A DNA stretch of 64,000 nucleotides from Arthrobacter sp. UNC362MFTsu5.1 (GCF_000685965.1 NZ_JMLE01000001.1:1-64000), one strand, 5' to 3'; shown: positions 41,267-49,451, counted from the first letter of the stretch. Numbers and translations: made by a program. The notes: generated from the sequence alone by a model not told the origin.

Positions 41267-42120
41267 CCTTGAACCCAGGACCGTCCCCCTTCTCACGGCT
41301 GTCCCTGAACAGCGCCACCACCAAGAAATGGACCCTGGCAGAGGCCGTTGACGGTTGCGCCCGCGCGGGCATCCCTGCCATCGGCCCGTGGCGTGACCGC
41401 GTGCACGAAGCGGGCGTGGACAAGGCGGCCAAGCTCATCCGTGACGCCGGCCTGCGGGTGTCCTCGTTGTGCCGGGGCGGCTTCCTGACCGCAGCCGACG
41501 CCGAGGGACAAGCTGCTGCGCTGGCCGACAACCGCGCCGCCATCCTCGAAGCCGTGGCCCTGGACACGCAGGAATTGTTCCTGGTGGTCGGCGGCCTTGC
41601 CCCGGGGGAGAAGGACGTTGTGGCTGCCCGCCAGCGCGTTGCCGACCGCCTCGCCGACCTGGTTCCGTTCGCCGTCGAAAATGGCGTCCGGCTGGTGCTC
41701 GAGCCGCTGCATCCGATGTACGCCGCGGACCGCGCCCTGATCTCCACGCTCGGCCAGGCCCTGGACCTGGCGGCACCGTACGACGCAAAGGCGGTCGGCG
41801 TCGCCGTCGACACCTTCCACGTCTGGTGGGATCCGGAACTGAAGGCGCAGATTGAACGGGCCGGCCGGGAGCACCGCATTGCTTCCTACCAGGTGTGCGA
41901 CTTCAATCTGCCCATCGCGGCCGATGCGCTGTTGTCCCGGGGGCTGATGGGCGACGGCGTCATCGACTTCGCCACGATCGGCACCTGGGTCCGGGACGCC
42001 GGCTACACCGGCGACATCGAAGTGGAAATCTTCAACCAGGAAATCTGGGACGCCGACGGCGACAGCGTCCTGGCAACGATGAAGGAGCGTTACGCGGGAC
42101 TCGTCCTGCCGTACGCCTGA
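41263..42120 (+). CDS. Sugar phosphate isomerase/epimerase-like TIM-barrel protein
   Basis: A 285-residue xylose-isomerase-like TIM barrel. Its features are FSRLSLNSATTKKWTLAEAVDGCARAGIPAIGPWR near the N-terminus, ELFLVVGGLAPGEKD, NGVRLVLEPLHPMYAADRAL (metal-binding Glu), VGVAVDTFHVWWDPEL (Asp and His), HRIASYQVCDFN and GDIEVEIFNQEIW (Glu). Such enzymes isomerise or epimerise free or phosphorylated keto-sugars, or open cyclitols. ATG overlaps the DUF993 stop (ATGA). A strong terminator follows, closing the operon. Confidence 0.88.
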   Translation: MTLNPGPSPFSRLSLNSATTKKWTLAEAVDGCARAGIPAIGPWRDRVHEAGVDKAAKLIRDAGLRVSSLCRGGFLTAADAEGQAAALADNRAAILEAVALDTQELFLVVGGLAPGEKDVVAARQRVADRLADLVPFAVENGVRLVLEPLHPMYAADRALISTLGQALDLAAPYDAKAVGVAVDTFHVWWDPELKAQIERAGREHRIASYQVCDFNLPIAADALLSRGLMGDGVIDFATIGTWVRDAGYTGDIEVEIFNQEIWDADGDSVLATMKERYAGLVLPYA

Positions 42121-42149
42121 CCGACTCCAGCCTGACCGCACCCGTCCTG

Positions 42150-42190
42150 AGGCCCGGTACCGCCCCAAGCGGTGCCGGGCCTTCGTCCTG
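42150..42190 (+). terminator. Terminator of the Gfo/Idh-DUF993-isomerase operon
   Basis: A 14-bp stem (42150-42163 with 42169-42182; one G-T pair) with a 5-nt loop lies 30 bp after the last stop. The tail is weakly T-rich. Confidence 0.7.
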
Positions 42191-42259
42191 TTCCGTAGTC
42201 GTCCTGCCCCTTAACAGGGCGGGGGCTCGCGCGTATTGTCGTGCGGAGGAGGCAAGCAC

Positions 42260-42691
42260 ATGAAGGACCAGATCAAAGACGCTGAAGCCACGGTGCTCGT
42301 GAAGGCACCGGTAAGCGTGGTGTGGGAGGCGCTGACCGATCCCGCGATCGTCAAACAATATTTCCTTGGCACCACCCTGACCACTACCTGGCGGGAAGGT
42401 GACCCCGTGACGTTCGCGGGGGAGTGGAAGGGCAAGAGCTACGAGGATAAGGGCATCGTGCTCAAAAACCGGCCCGGGGAGATGCTCCGCATCACCCATT
42501 ACAGCCCGCTCTCGGGGCTGCCGGACGTGCCGGAAAACTACCACACTGTGGAGTACCGGCTGGATGAGACGCCGGCGGGAACGCAGGTCAGCATCAGGCA
42601 GGGAAACAACAAGAGCGATTCCGAGGCGGAAGAGTCCGCGAAACTCTGGGACATGGTGCTGGGAAACCTCAAGGAACTGCTGGAGAGCTGA
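42260..42691 (+). CDS. SRPBCC family protein (AHSA1/START-like)
   Basis: A 143-residue helix-grip protein of the AHSA1 (Hsp90-activator-like) group. The layout is standard: a first strand AEATVLVKAPVSVVWEALTDPAIVKQYFLG, the TTTWREGDPVTFAGEWKGKSYEDKGIVL strands, MLRITHYSPLSGLPDVPENYHTVEYRL and the long C-terminal helix SEAEESAKLWDMVLGNLKELLES. The fold binds hydrophobic ligands; the function is unknown. ATG 42260 has GGAGGAGG about 8 nt upstream, ruling out the upstream in-frame codons. Confidence 0.9.
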   Translation: MKDQIKDAEATVLVKAPVSVVWEALTDPAIVKQYFLGTTLTTTWREGDPVTFAGEWKGKSYEDKGIVLKNRPGEMLRITHYSPLSGLPDVPENYHTVEYRLDETPAGTQVSIRQGNNKSDSEAEESAKLWDMVLGNLKELLES

Positions 42692-42775
42692 CGGCATAGC
42701 GCCTGCCGGGGGCGGCGGGTTGGGGCGGAGCCGTGACCCGTCGACAATCCGGACGTCCGGGGCTAGCTTGGGCAC

Positions 42776-42952
42776 ATGACCGAGATTCCAGACGAAGACG
42801 GCAGCGCGCGCGGCGACGACGGCACGTCCCGGCCGGCGGACGAGGCAGCACGGGATTCCATTGCCGGCGACCTGGCCGCAACGATCGAGCCCGACATCGC
42901 TGAGATGGATGACACGCCGGAGGGGCACCCCGGCGGCGTTGATCACCGCTAA
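42776..42952 (+). CDS. Small acidic hypothetical protein
   Basis: A 58-residue, strongly acidic, probably disordered protein (begins MTEIPDEDGSARGDDG and ends EGHPGGVDHR). There is no recognised family. Evidence that it is real: TAGCTT (42764-42769) ends exactly 6 nt before the ATG, matching the leaderless pattern of its neighbours; codons have high third-position GC; and a strong terminator begins 4 bp after the stop. It is too short for usual gene callers and could be missed. Confidence 0.6.
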   Translation: MTEIPDEDGSARGDDGTSRPADEAARDSIAGDLAATIEPDIAEMDDTPEGHPGGVDHR

Positions 42953-42955
42953 TCA

Positions 42956-43003
42956 GAAGCGGCCCGCGGCTGCAGTGCTGCAGGGGCGGGCCGCTTCATT
43001 TTT
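42956..43003 (+). terminator. Terminator between the small acidic gene and tRNA-Arg
   Basis: GAAGCGGCCCGC (42956-42967) pairs with GCGGGCCGCTTC (42986-42997), followed by ATTTTT. The loop contains two CTGCAG palindromes. The stem can also act on the minus strand after tRNA-Arg. Confidence 0.8.
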
Positions 43004-43004
43004 G

Positions 43005-43077
43005 TGCCCCAGGAGGGAATCGAACCCCCGACCGGCGGATTAGAAGGCCGCTGCTCTATCCCCTGAGCTACTGGGGC
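43005..43077 (-). tRNA. tRNA-Arg (anticodon TCT)
   Basis: On the minus strand the acceptor GCCCCAG pairs with CTGGGGC, the D arm has GCTC/GAGC, the anticodon loop CTTCTAA contains TCT, and the T arm has GGGTTCGATTCCC. CCA is not encoded. This reads the rare AGA codon. Confidence 0.97.
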
Positions 43078-43297
43078 ACGTGGGCGCTTTCGGACTGCTC
43101 CGGCGGCGCCTAGAAAAGTTTACAGTGCCGCGCGGGTTCGGCCAGTCAGCCGGCTTGTGGCGTTTTGACTCATCCCCCACACCCCCGTGCTCCCCGTAGT
43201 TTTGCACATAGGGGGAGCTGTGCCTCGAAACGGCGGCGTTGCGGCGTGAAGCTGAAGGTGCCTGCTAGGGCATCATCATTCGAGACAGGACACCAAG

Positions 43298-43843
43298 ATG
43301 ACTGACAACATGACCGTCCGGGGCTTCGTCGCCACGGAGATCAAGACTTCCACCACACCCGGGGGCGTCCCAACGGCATCCTTCCGGCTTGGCTCCACGG
43401 ACCGCCGGTACGATCGCGCATCCGGTACGTGGGTCGATGGAAATACCAACTGGTTCACCGTTCAGGGCTACCGGCAGCTTGCCGGGAACATGGCCTGCAG
43501 CATCAAAAAGGGCCAGCGGGTCATCATCGTGGGAAGGCTCAAAATGCGGAGCTGGGAAAAGGAGGGCCGGATCTACCACTCCGCCGAGATCGACGCGGAT
43601 TCCGTCGGCCACGACCTCATGTGGGGTTCCGCCAATTTCATCCGCAACGCCGGCAACCCCTCGCAACAGGGCGCGGGCCACGACCCGCAAGGTTCTGCCT
43701 CCGAGACCCAGGGCATCGGCGACCATGGCGACCCCGATGAAACCGGCGACTCGTCCGCAGACGGGATCTTCGTTGACGACGAAAACGGCGACGTCCTGCA
43801 GCTCGATTCGGAGACCGGCGAGCTTACCGGGGCCGCCGCCTGA
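43298..43843 (+). CDS. ssb: Single-stranded DNA-binding protein paralogue
   Basis: A 181-residue OB-fold protein binding single-stranded DNA. The N-terminal domain has MTVRGFVATEIKTSTTPGGVPTASFRLGST, NTNWFTVQGYRQLAGNMACSIKKGQRVIIVGRLKMRSWEKEG and YHSAEIDADSVGHDLMWG. The C-terminal ~70 residues are acidic and disordered, but they end in LDSETGELTGAAA and lack the canonical DDDIPF tip that recruits repair partners. It is therefore likely the secondary SSB (SsbB-like) rather than the replicative one. ATG 43298 has a weak upstream AGGACA purine stretch. Confidence 0.92.
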   Translation: MTDNMTVRGFVATEIKTSTTPGGVPTASFRLGSTDRRYDRASGTWVDGNTNWFTVQGYRQLAGNMACSIKKGQRVIIVGRLKMRSWEKEGRIYHSAEIDADSVGHDLMWGSANFIRNAGNPSQQGAGHDPQGSASETQGIGDHGDPDETGDSSADGIFVDDENGDVLQLDSETGELTGAAA

Positions 43844-43909
43844 ACAGATCCCGCTGATGCCGCCAGTGCGGCACCGTCCCCCTGCGGTGCCGCATGGCAG
43901 AATGGCCAA

Positions 43910-44536
43910 GTGATCCGAGCAGAGACATCCCAGCGACAGTCCGGAATTCGCCAGGACCGGATCAGCCGGTCCGGAACGCGACAGTTCGGAACCCGACAGT
44001 CCGGAACCCGACAGTCCGGACCCCGACGGCGCCTGGCAGGGTCGCCCGCGCTTGCACTCGCCGCTTCCATGCTTGCGGTGGCACTCGCCGGTTGCACCAG
44101 CACTGGCACTGGCGCCGATCCCGGTTCCCGGGCCCAGCAGTCGGCCTCCCCGGCCGCTGTGCCGGCATCCGGGGCCGCGCAGCCTGCACCGACAGCGACG
44201 GCCGGGACCACCGCCTCTGGCAGTGCCGCGGCGCCGGAACCGGACGCGGCGACTGCCAGGTTGAAGGACACTGTGATCAACGCGCTCCAGGGCGTCGCCG
44301 CGGCCAACCCCAAACCGGGCCAGGAACAGCTGGCAGCGGCCTTGACCGGCGCCGGAATACCCGCCGGTTCGTTGCAGGTATCCGCCAGCCGCACGCCCAC
44401 CGGCCTGGAGGTCGACGCCATTGAGGCCGCCGCCCTGCAGGGGCCGGATTGTGTGATCGGCCAGATCCGCGACGGAAGTGTCGTCGTCACAGTCCTGCCC
44501 GTGCTGGCAACGGGAAAGTGCTTCGTCGGAGGCTGA
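43910..44536 (+). CDS. Putative lipoprotein (DUF6993-like)
   Basis: A 208-residue protein. The N-terminal ~45 residues are Arg/Gln/Gly-rich and made of 5-residue repeats (GTRQS), then a hydrophobic signal ALALAASMLAVALAGC with an LAGC lipobox (Cys about 62), then a Ser/Ala/Pro/Thr-rich linker. The C-terminal ~90 residues (LKDTVINALQGVAAANPKPG to VTVLPVLATGKCFVGG) form a small domain resembling DUF6993 of Micrococcales. The very long basic N-region before the signal peptide is unusual; a start further downstream is possible. GTG 43910 is supported by a CAGAAT hexamer 6 nt upstream. Confidence 0.7.
   Translation: MIRAETSQRQSGIRQDRISRSGTRQFGTRQSGTRQSGPRRRLAGSPALALAASMLAVALAGCTSTGTGADPGSRAQQSASPAAVPASGAAQPAPTATAGTTASGSAAAPEPDAATARLKDTVINALQGVAAANPKPGQEQLAAALTGAGIPAGSLQVSASRTPTGLEVDAIEAAALQGPDCVIGQIRDGSVVVTVLPVLATGKCFVGG
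43973..44032 (+). repeat. Four 15-bp in-frame tandem repeats in the lipoprotein N-terminus
   Basis: Units at 43973-43987, 43988-44002, 44003-44017 and 44018-44032 follow the pattern GGAACCCGACAGTCC and encode GTRQF, GTRQS, GTRQS and GPRRR. Confidence 0.85.
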
Positions 44537-44620
44537 GCCTGGCGCGAACCGCCACCAAGGCGCCTGCCAATGACAACCGCGAATGTGAGTTAACCCCGCC
44601 GACCCACTAGATTTGGAACC

Positions 44621-46303
44621 ATGGCGGAATTTATCTACACAATGACCAAGGCCCGCAAGGCTGTTGGCGAAAAACTCATTCTCGACGACGTGAGCATGTC
44701 CTTCTTCCCTGGTGCCAAGATCGGTGTTGTTGGCCCCAACGGTGCCGGTAAGTCCACCATCCTCAAGATCATGGCTGGCCTGGACACTCCCTCCAACGGT
44801 GAGGCACGGCTGAGCCCCGGCTACACGGTGGGCATCCTGCTCCAGGAGCCGCCGCTGAACGAGGAGAAGACGGTCCTGGGCAACGTCCAGGAAGGCGTTG
44901 GCGAGATCTACGGCAAGATCCAGCGTTTCAACGAGATCTCCGAGGAAATGGCCAGCCCGGACGCTGACTACGACACCCTGCTGGAGGAAATGGGCCAGCT
45001 CCAGGAAGCCATCGACGCAGCCGACGCATGGGACCTCGACTCCCAGCTCGAGCAGGCCATGGATGCCCTCCGCTGCCCGCCGGCCGATGCCGACGTCACG
45101 CTCCTCTCCGGTGGTGAGCGCCGCCGCGTCGCACTGTGCAAGCTCCTGCTGCAGAAGCCTGACCTCCTGCTGCTGGACGAGCCCACCAACCACCTCGACG
45201 CCGAAAGCGTCCTGTGGCTGGAGCAGCACCTCTCCAGCTACGCCGGTGCCGTCCTCGCCGTCACCCACGACCGGTACTTCCTCGACCACGTCGCGGAATG
45301 GATCGCCGAGGTGGACCGCGGGCACCTTTACCCGTACGAAGGCAACTACTCCACGTACCTGGAGAAGAAGCGCGCCCGCCTGGAAGTCCAGGGCAAGAAG
45401 GACGCCAAGCAGGCCAAGCGCCTCACCGAAGAACTCGAATGGGTCCGCTCCAACGCGAAGGGCCGCCAGACCAAGTCCAAGGCGCGCCTGGCCCGCTACG
45501 AGGAAATGGCCGCGGAAGCGGACCGGACCCGCAAGCTCGACTTCGAAGAGATCCAGATCCCGCCGGGACCCCGCCTCGGCGGCCTTGTGCTCGAGGCCAA
45601 GAACCTGCAGAAGGGCTTCGAAGACCGGACCCTCATCGACGGCCTGTCCTTCACGCTGCCCCGTAACGGCATCGTGGGCGTCATCGGCCCGAACGGTGTC
45701 GGCAAGACCACCCTGTTCAAGACCATCGTGGGCCTGGAGCCGCTGGACGGCGGCGACCTGAAGATCGGCGACTCCGTCAAGATCTCCTACGCTGACCAGA
45801 GCCGCGGCGGCATTGACCCCAATAAGACGCTCTGGGAAGTTGTGTCCGACGGCCTCGACTACATCCAGGTGGGCCACGTTGAAATGCCGTCCCGCGCCTA
45901 CGTCGCTGCCTTCGGATTCAAGGGCCCGGACCAGCAGAAGAAGGCAGGTGTCCTCTCCGGTGGTGAGCGCAACCGCCTGAACCTGGCGCTGACCCTCAAG
46001 CAGGGCGGCAACTTGCTGCTCCTTGACGAACCGACCAACGACCTCGACGTCGAAACGCTCAGCAGCCTCGAGAACGCGCTGCTGGAGTTCCCCGGCTGCG
46101 CCGTGGTGGTATCGCACGACCGCTGGTTCCTGGACCGGGTGGCCACCCACATCCTCGCCTACGAAGGTGACGAGGAAAACCCGTCGAAGTGGTACTGGTT
46201 CGAAGGTAACTTCGAGTCGTACGAAGAGAACAAGGTGGAGCGCCTCGGCCCCGATGCGGCCAAGCCGCACCGGGTCACGCACCGCCGCCTGACCCGCGAC
46301 TAG
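44621..46303 (+). CDS. ettA: Energy-dependent translational throttle protein EttA (ABC-F)
   Basis: A 560-residue ABC-F ATPase that gates the first translation elongation step at the ribosome according to cellular energy. It has two ABC domains. The first has VGPNGAGKSTILKIMAG (Walker A), LSGGERRRVALCKLLLQ (signature) and LLLLDEPTNHLDAESV (Walker B). The second has IGPNGVGKTTLFKTIVG, LSGGERNRLNLALTLKQ and LLLDEPTNDLDVETL. The inter-domain linker with YLEKKRARLEVQGKKDAKQAKRL is the ribosome-contacting arm. The N-terminal FIYTMTKARKAVGEKLIL is diagnostic for EttA. TAGATT ends 7 nt before ATG 44621 with no ribosome binding site. A strong terminator follows. Confidence 0.96.
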   Translation: MAEFIYTMTKARKAVGEKLILDDVSMSFFPGAKIGVVGPNGAGKSTILKIMAGLDTPSNGEARLSPGYTVGILLQEPPLNEEKTVLGNVQEGVGEIYGKIQRFNEISEEMASPDADYDTLLEEMGQLQEAIDAADAWDLDSQLEQAMDALRCPPADADVTLLSGGERRRVALCKLLLQKPDLLLLDEPTNHLDAESVLWLEQHLSSYAGAVLAVTHDRYFLDHVAEWIAEVDRGHLYPYEGNYSTYLEKKRARLEVQGKKDAKQAKRLTEELEWVRSNAKGRQTKSKARLARYEEMAAEADRTRKLDFEEIQIPPGPRLGGLVLEAKNLQKGFEDRTLIDGLSFTLPRNGIVGVIGPNGVGKTTLFKTIVGLEPLDGGDLKIGDSVKISYADQSRGGIDPNKTLWEVVSDGLDYIQVGHVEMPSRAYVAAFGFKGPDQQKKAGVLSGGERNRLNLALTLKQGGNLLLLDEPTNDLDVETLSSLENALLEFPGCAVVVSHDRWFLDRVATHILAYEGDEENPSKWYWFEGNFESYEENKVERLGPDAAKPHRVTHRRLTRD

Positions 46304-46326
46304 GCTCCACAGCCACCGCGGTCACG

Positions 46327-46364
46327 CAAGAAGGCCGGCTCCCCGAGGGGAGCCGGCCTTCTTG
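46327..46364. terminator. Bidirectional terminator between ettA and tesB
   Basis: An 18-bp perfect stem (46327-46344 with 46347-46364) lies between the two convergent genes. A- and T-rich ends serve both directions. Confidence 0.85.
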
Positions 46365-46421
46365 CATTCCTGCTCACGGGCAGGAGCGGGCCGTCGTCGG
46401 CTGTTCACCGGAACTGCCGGG

Positions 46422-47402
46422 TCAGCCCTTCCCGGCCTTGCGCAACTGGTGCTGGAGGACCTTGGCCTGGACAGCGCCCGCTACCTTGTTTTTGAGGTCG
46501 GTGGGAACCCGGACCATGCCCTCCTGGGCCACCGTTGCGACGTGCTGGCCGTCCCGGCTGAAGATCTTGCCGGTGGCCAGCCCGCGGGCGCCCTGGGCGC
46601 TGGGAGATTCCTGGACGTACAGCAGCCATTCATCGACGCGCACGGGCCGGTGCCACCACATGGCATGGTCGAGGCTTGCGACGCTCATGCCCGGCGTGAT
46701 CCAGCTGAGACCGTGTCTGCGCAGAATGGATTCCAGCAGCGTGTAGTCACTGGCGTAGGCAAGGGCCGCGCGGTGCGTGTTGGCGTCATCCGGCATCGGC
46801 CCGAAGGTCTTCATCCACACGGCGTTGCGGGCGTCCCTCTCGCCGTTGGCCGAAACGTACAGCGGCGGGTCCACGTGCCGGATATCGAAGGGACGCTCGT
46901 AGGCCCAGTGCCGTGCCACCGGGTGGTCGAACTTGCCCAGGAGGTCCGCCGTGCTGGGCAGCGATTCGGGGTCGGGAATGCCCGCGGGCATGGCTGACTG
47001 GTGGTCGATTCCCTCGTCTTCCTCCTGGAAGGAGGCGATCATGGACAGGATGGGCATGCCGTCCTGGTACGCGTGCACCCGGCGGGCGGAGAACGAACGG
47101 CCATCCCGCAGCCGCTGGACACCGAACGTAATGGGCTTGTTGGCATCACCCGGGCGCAGGAAGTATCCGTGCATGGAATGGACGCTGCGCGCGGGGTCAA
47201 CGGTACGATTCGCGGCGATGAGCGATTGTGCCAGGACCTGGCCGCCGAAGACGCGCTGCCGCGGCTGCCGCTGGGACGGGCCCATGAAGATGTCCTCATC
47301 GGTCCTGGCCCCCTCAAGCTCGCCGAGGTCAAGGAGTTCAATGAGCGAGGAGGTGGGGTCCGGGGGCGGTGTCCCCTGCAGTCCGGCGTCGGCTTCAGTC
47401 AT
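46422..47402 (-). CDS. tesB: Acyl-CoA thioesterase II
   Basis: A 326-residue double-hotdog thioesterase that hydrolyses acyl-CoA to free acid and CoA. Signatures are LIELLDLGELEGARTDEDIFMG, RVFGGQVLAQSLIAANRTVD, VHSMHGYFLRPGDANKPI, LSMIASFQ, and in the second hotdog LDHAMWWHRPVRVDEWLLYVQESPSAQGARGLATGKIFSRDG with the catalytic Asp. The C-terminus is extended and basic. TAAAGT ends 6 nt before ATG 47402 with no ribosome binding site, suggesting leaderless expression. It is divergent from the hypothetical gene at 47466. Confidence 0.95.
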   Translation of the reverse strand: MTEADAGLQGTPPPDPTSSLIELLDLGELEGARTDEDIFMGPSQRQPRQRVFGGQVLAQSLIAANRTVDPARSVHSMHGYFLRPGDANKPITFGVQRLRDGRSFSARRVHAYQDGMPILSMIASFQEEDEGIDHQSAMPAGIPDPESLPSTADLLGKFDHPVARHWAYERPFDIRHVDPPLYVSANGERDARNAVWMKTFGPMPDDANTHRAALAYASDYTLLESILRRHGLSWITPGMSVASLDHAMWWHRPVRVDEWLLYVQESPSAQGARGLATGKIFSRDGQHVATVAQEGMVRVPTDLKNKVAGAVQAKVLQHQLRKAGKG

Positions 47403-47465
47403 GGTTCGACTTTAGACGTGACTCCGGCGCCGTCCCAAAGAGGCACAGCCGGTAGAGTCGATATT

Positions 47466-48125
47466 GTGTCTGACGTCCTAACCCAGCCCCTGCAGTTCAC
47501 CGATCCCCGCGACCTCGCCGATCTGCGCACCTTTGCCACCCGCGCCAAGTCGATCGACGACGGCGCCATCCGCCTCCAGGCGTCCGGCCCGGTGCTGGCC
47601 GCCTACGTGTGCGTGCTGCGCCCCAGGCTGCTGGGCGAGGCGACGCCGACGATCCTCGGGCTGCGGACCATGGCCCTCGCGCAGCCGGCGGACACGGACG
47701 TCACCGTCCCGATTTCGGCAGTCCTGGACCGGCTCGCCCGGGCAGGGGAGAACGACGTCGAACTGCCGCTGCCGCCCATGACCGTCACCGAATCGTGGGC
47801 AGGCGTGGGCGCGCCACGCGCGGGCTGGGAGCGCGTGGCCACACTGCCGGACGCTGAACTGCGCCAGGCCGCCGAGGCCGGCATCACCGAGATCGCCGCC
47901 ATCATCCCGGACAAACCCGGCGCGCTGATCGTCAACAACGCCCGGGCCACAGTCTGGGGCAGGGAACTCCCCGGAGCTGCCGGGCTGCCGCTGGGCGCGG
48001 CCTTCGCCGCCCTCACCCTCGGATTCCTCGCCGACAGCGAACAGCAGCTCTACCGGGCGGGGCGCTGGTTCAGGCTCAGCGGATCCCGCGGACACGTCCT
48101 GGCGCGCACAGGGTCGGGACTTTAG
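47466..48125 (+). CDS. Conserved hypothetical protein
   Basis: A 219-residue soluble protein without a family I recognise. Visible segments: FTDPRDLADLRTFATRAKSIDDGAIRLQ, VLAAYVCVLRPRLLGEATPTILGLRTMAL, an LPLPPMTVTESWAGVGAPRAGW stretch, and a C-terminal YRAGRWFRLSGSRGHVLART region. GTG 47466 is preceded by TAGAGT ending 7 nt upstream with no ribosome binding site. Its last 20 codons plus stop are duplicated at 49452-49517, downstream of the M20 gene. It is divergent from tesB, a common actinobacterial pairing. Confidence 0.8.
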   Translation: MSDVLTQPLQFTDPRDLADLRTFATRAKSIDDGAIRLQASGPVLAAYVCVLRPRLLGEATPTILGLRTMALAQPADTDVTVPISAVLDRLARAGENDVELPLPPMTVTESWAGVGAPRAGWERVATLPDAELRQAAEAGITEIAAIIPDKPGALIVNNARATVWGRELPGAAGLPLGAAFAALTLGFLADSEQQLYRAGRWFRLSGSRGHVLARTGSGL

Positions 48126-48129
48126 CTCC
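48064..48129 (+). repeat. 66-bp direct repeat, copy 1 (inside the hypothetical gene)
   Basis: This copy covers the last codons and stop of the 47466-48125 gene. It matches 49452-49517 at 65 of 66 bases; the only difference is A48092 versus C49480. Confidence 0.9.
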
Positions 48130-48158
48130 CTTGTTGCCGGCGGAAGGAATATCGAGCG

Positions 48159-49439
48159 ATGTCAACGGAGTTCGGCCCCCTAATTGACCGCATGGCCCGG
48201 GCGCGCCGTGCCGAGCTGATCGCGCTCCGTCACCGGTTGCACCAACACCCGGAGCTCTCCAACCGCGAGAGAACCACATCCGCACTGGTCGCAGGTCATC
48301 TGCAATCCCTTGGCCTCGACGAGGTCCGCACCGGCATCGCCGGATACGGCGTCGTGGGGGTCCTGCGCGGGGGACTGCCGGGGGACAGGGTCGCTGCCCT
48401 CCGTGCGGATATGGACGCCCTTCCGGTCGCCGAGGCATCCGGCCTGGAGTTCGCGTCGACAGCCATTGACGACGGGTATCCGGGCGGTCCCCACCCGGTC
48501 TCCCACGCATGCGGCCATGACTGCCATACGGCGGTGGTGCTCGCCACAGCCGGTGTCCTGGCGGAGCTTCGCGACCGGCTGCCCGGCACAGTTGTCTTCG
48601 TCTTCCAGCCAGCCGAGGAAGGGCCGCCGCTGGACGAGACCGGGGGAGCGCGTGCCATGCTCGCCGCTGGAGCCCTGGCTGACCCGGAACCAACGATGAT
48701 GTTCGGCATGCACGTCTCGCCGTTGCCTGCCGGCGTGGTGGGCTATCGTGCCGGAACCGCATATGCGTCCTCGTGCGTCGTGCGGATCACCATCACGGGC
48801 CTGCAGGTGCACGGCTCCACGCCGTGGATGGGGATCGACCCGATGCCGGCGGCCGCGGGAATCATCGGCGGAATTGGTGAGCTCTACCGGCAGGTTCCTG
48901 CCTACCATGCCGTCTCCGTCAGTGTTGGCCACGTTGAGGACGCGGGCCGGTTTAACATCATCGGCCAGACGGTGACCCTGTTCGGGACAATCCGCTGCGC
49001 CGTAGAATCCGACATGCACGCCGTTCAGCAGAAACTGCTGCAACTTGCCGGGCACCAGGCGGCGGCCTACGGCTGCACGGCCGAAACGGAGTTCCTGCAG
49101 CCCGTGCCGTCAGTCGTCAACCGGCCGCAGTGGATTGACGCCATGCTGCCAACGCTCAGCCGGATCCTCGGTCCGGGGAGGGTCGTCGAAGTGCCGCTGA
49201 CGCTGGGCTACGACGACATGTCGGAGTTCGTCAACGCCTTTGGCGGCGCCTACCTGAGCTACGGGGTCCAGGATACGCAGATGGACGCCGATGAGCTGCG
49301 GCCGCTGGAGGGCGGCCGCGGACTCTTCCCCAATCACAGCCCGGGATTTTACGCGGACGACGACTGTCTGGTCGATGCTGTCCGGGTGCACGCGGGCGTC
49401 GCAGTCGCCCATCTCGCAGGAGAGATCACCGTCCTCTGA
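48159..49439 (+). CDS. M20 family amidohydrolase
   Basis: A 426-residue zinc amidohydrolase of the M20D group (hippurate, N-acyl or IAA-amino-acid hydrolases). Signatures are LRHRLHQHPELSNRE, VAALRADMDALPVAEASGLEF, SHACGHDCHTAVVLATAGVL with metal-binding Cys and His, VFVFQPAEEGPP with the catalytic Glu pair, GMHVSPLPAGVV and the C-terminal NHSPGFYADDDCL with the last His. The dimerisation domain (RITITGLQVHGSTPWMGIDPM) is intact. The substrate is unknown. The gene lies between two copies of a 66-bp repeat, suggesting insertion between neighbours that were once adjacent. Confidence 0.92.
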   Translation: MSTEFGPLIDRMARARRAELIALRHRLHQHPELSNRERTTSALVAGHLQSLGLDEVRTGIAGYGVVGVLRGGLPGDRVAALRADMDALPVAEASGLEFASTAIDDGYPGGPHPVSHACGHDCHTAVVLATAGVLAELRDRLPGTVVFVFQPAEEGPPLDETGGARAMLAAGALADPEPTMMFGMHVSPLPAGVVGYRAGTAYASSCVVRITITGLQVHGSTPWMGIDPMPAAAGIIGGIGELYRQVPAYHAVSVSVGHVEDAGRFNIIGQTVTLFGTIRCAVESDMHAVQQKLLQLAGHQAAAYGCTAETEFLQPVPSVVNRPQWIDAMLPTLSRILGPGRVVEVPLTLGYDDMSEFVNAFGGAYLSYGVQDTQMDADELRPLEGGRGLFPNHSPGFYADDDCLVDAVRVHAGVAVAHLAGEITVL

Positions 49440-49451
49440 ACATGTGCCGGT

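Noticed and set aside
43973-44032. CRISPR-like repeats
   Set aside because: The units are contiguous 15-bp coding repeats with no spacers. No cas genes are present anywhere in the window.
43265-46282. A 1005-codon open frame on the minus strand
   Set aside because: It is antisense to ssb, the lipoprotein gene and ettA, all with clear motifs. Long antisense frames are expected in high-GC coding DNA, and its translation shows no family features.
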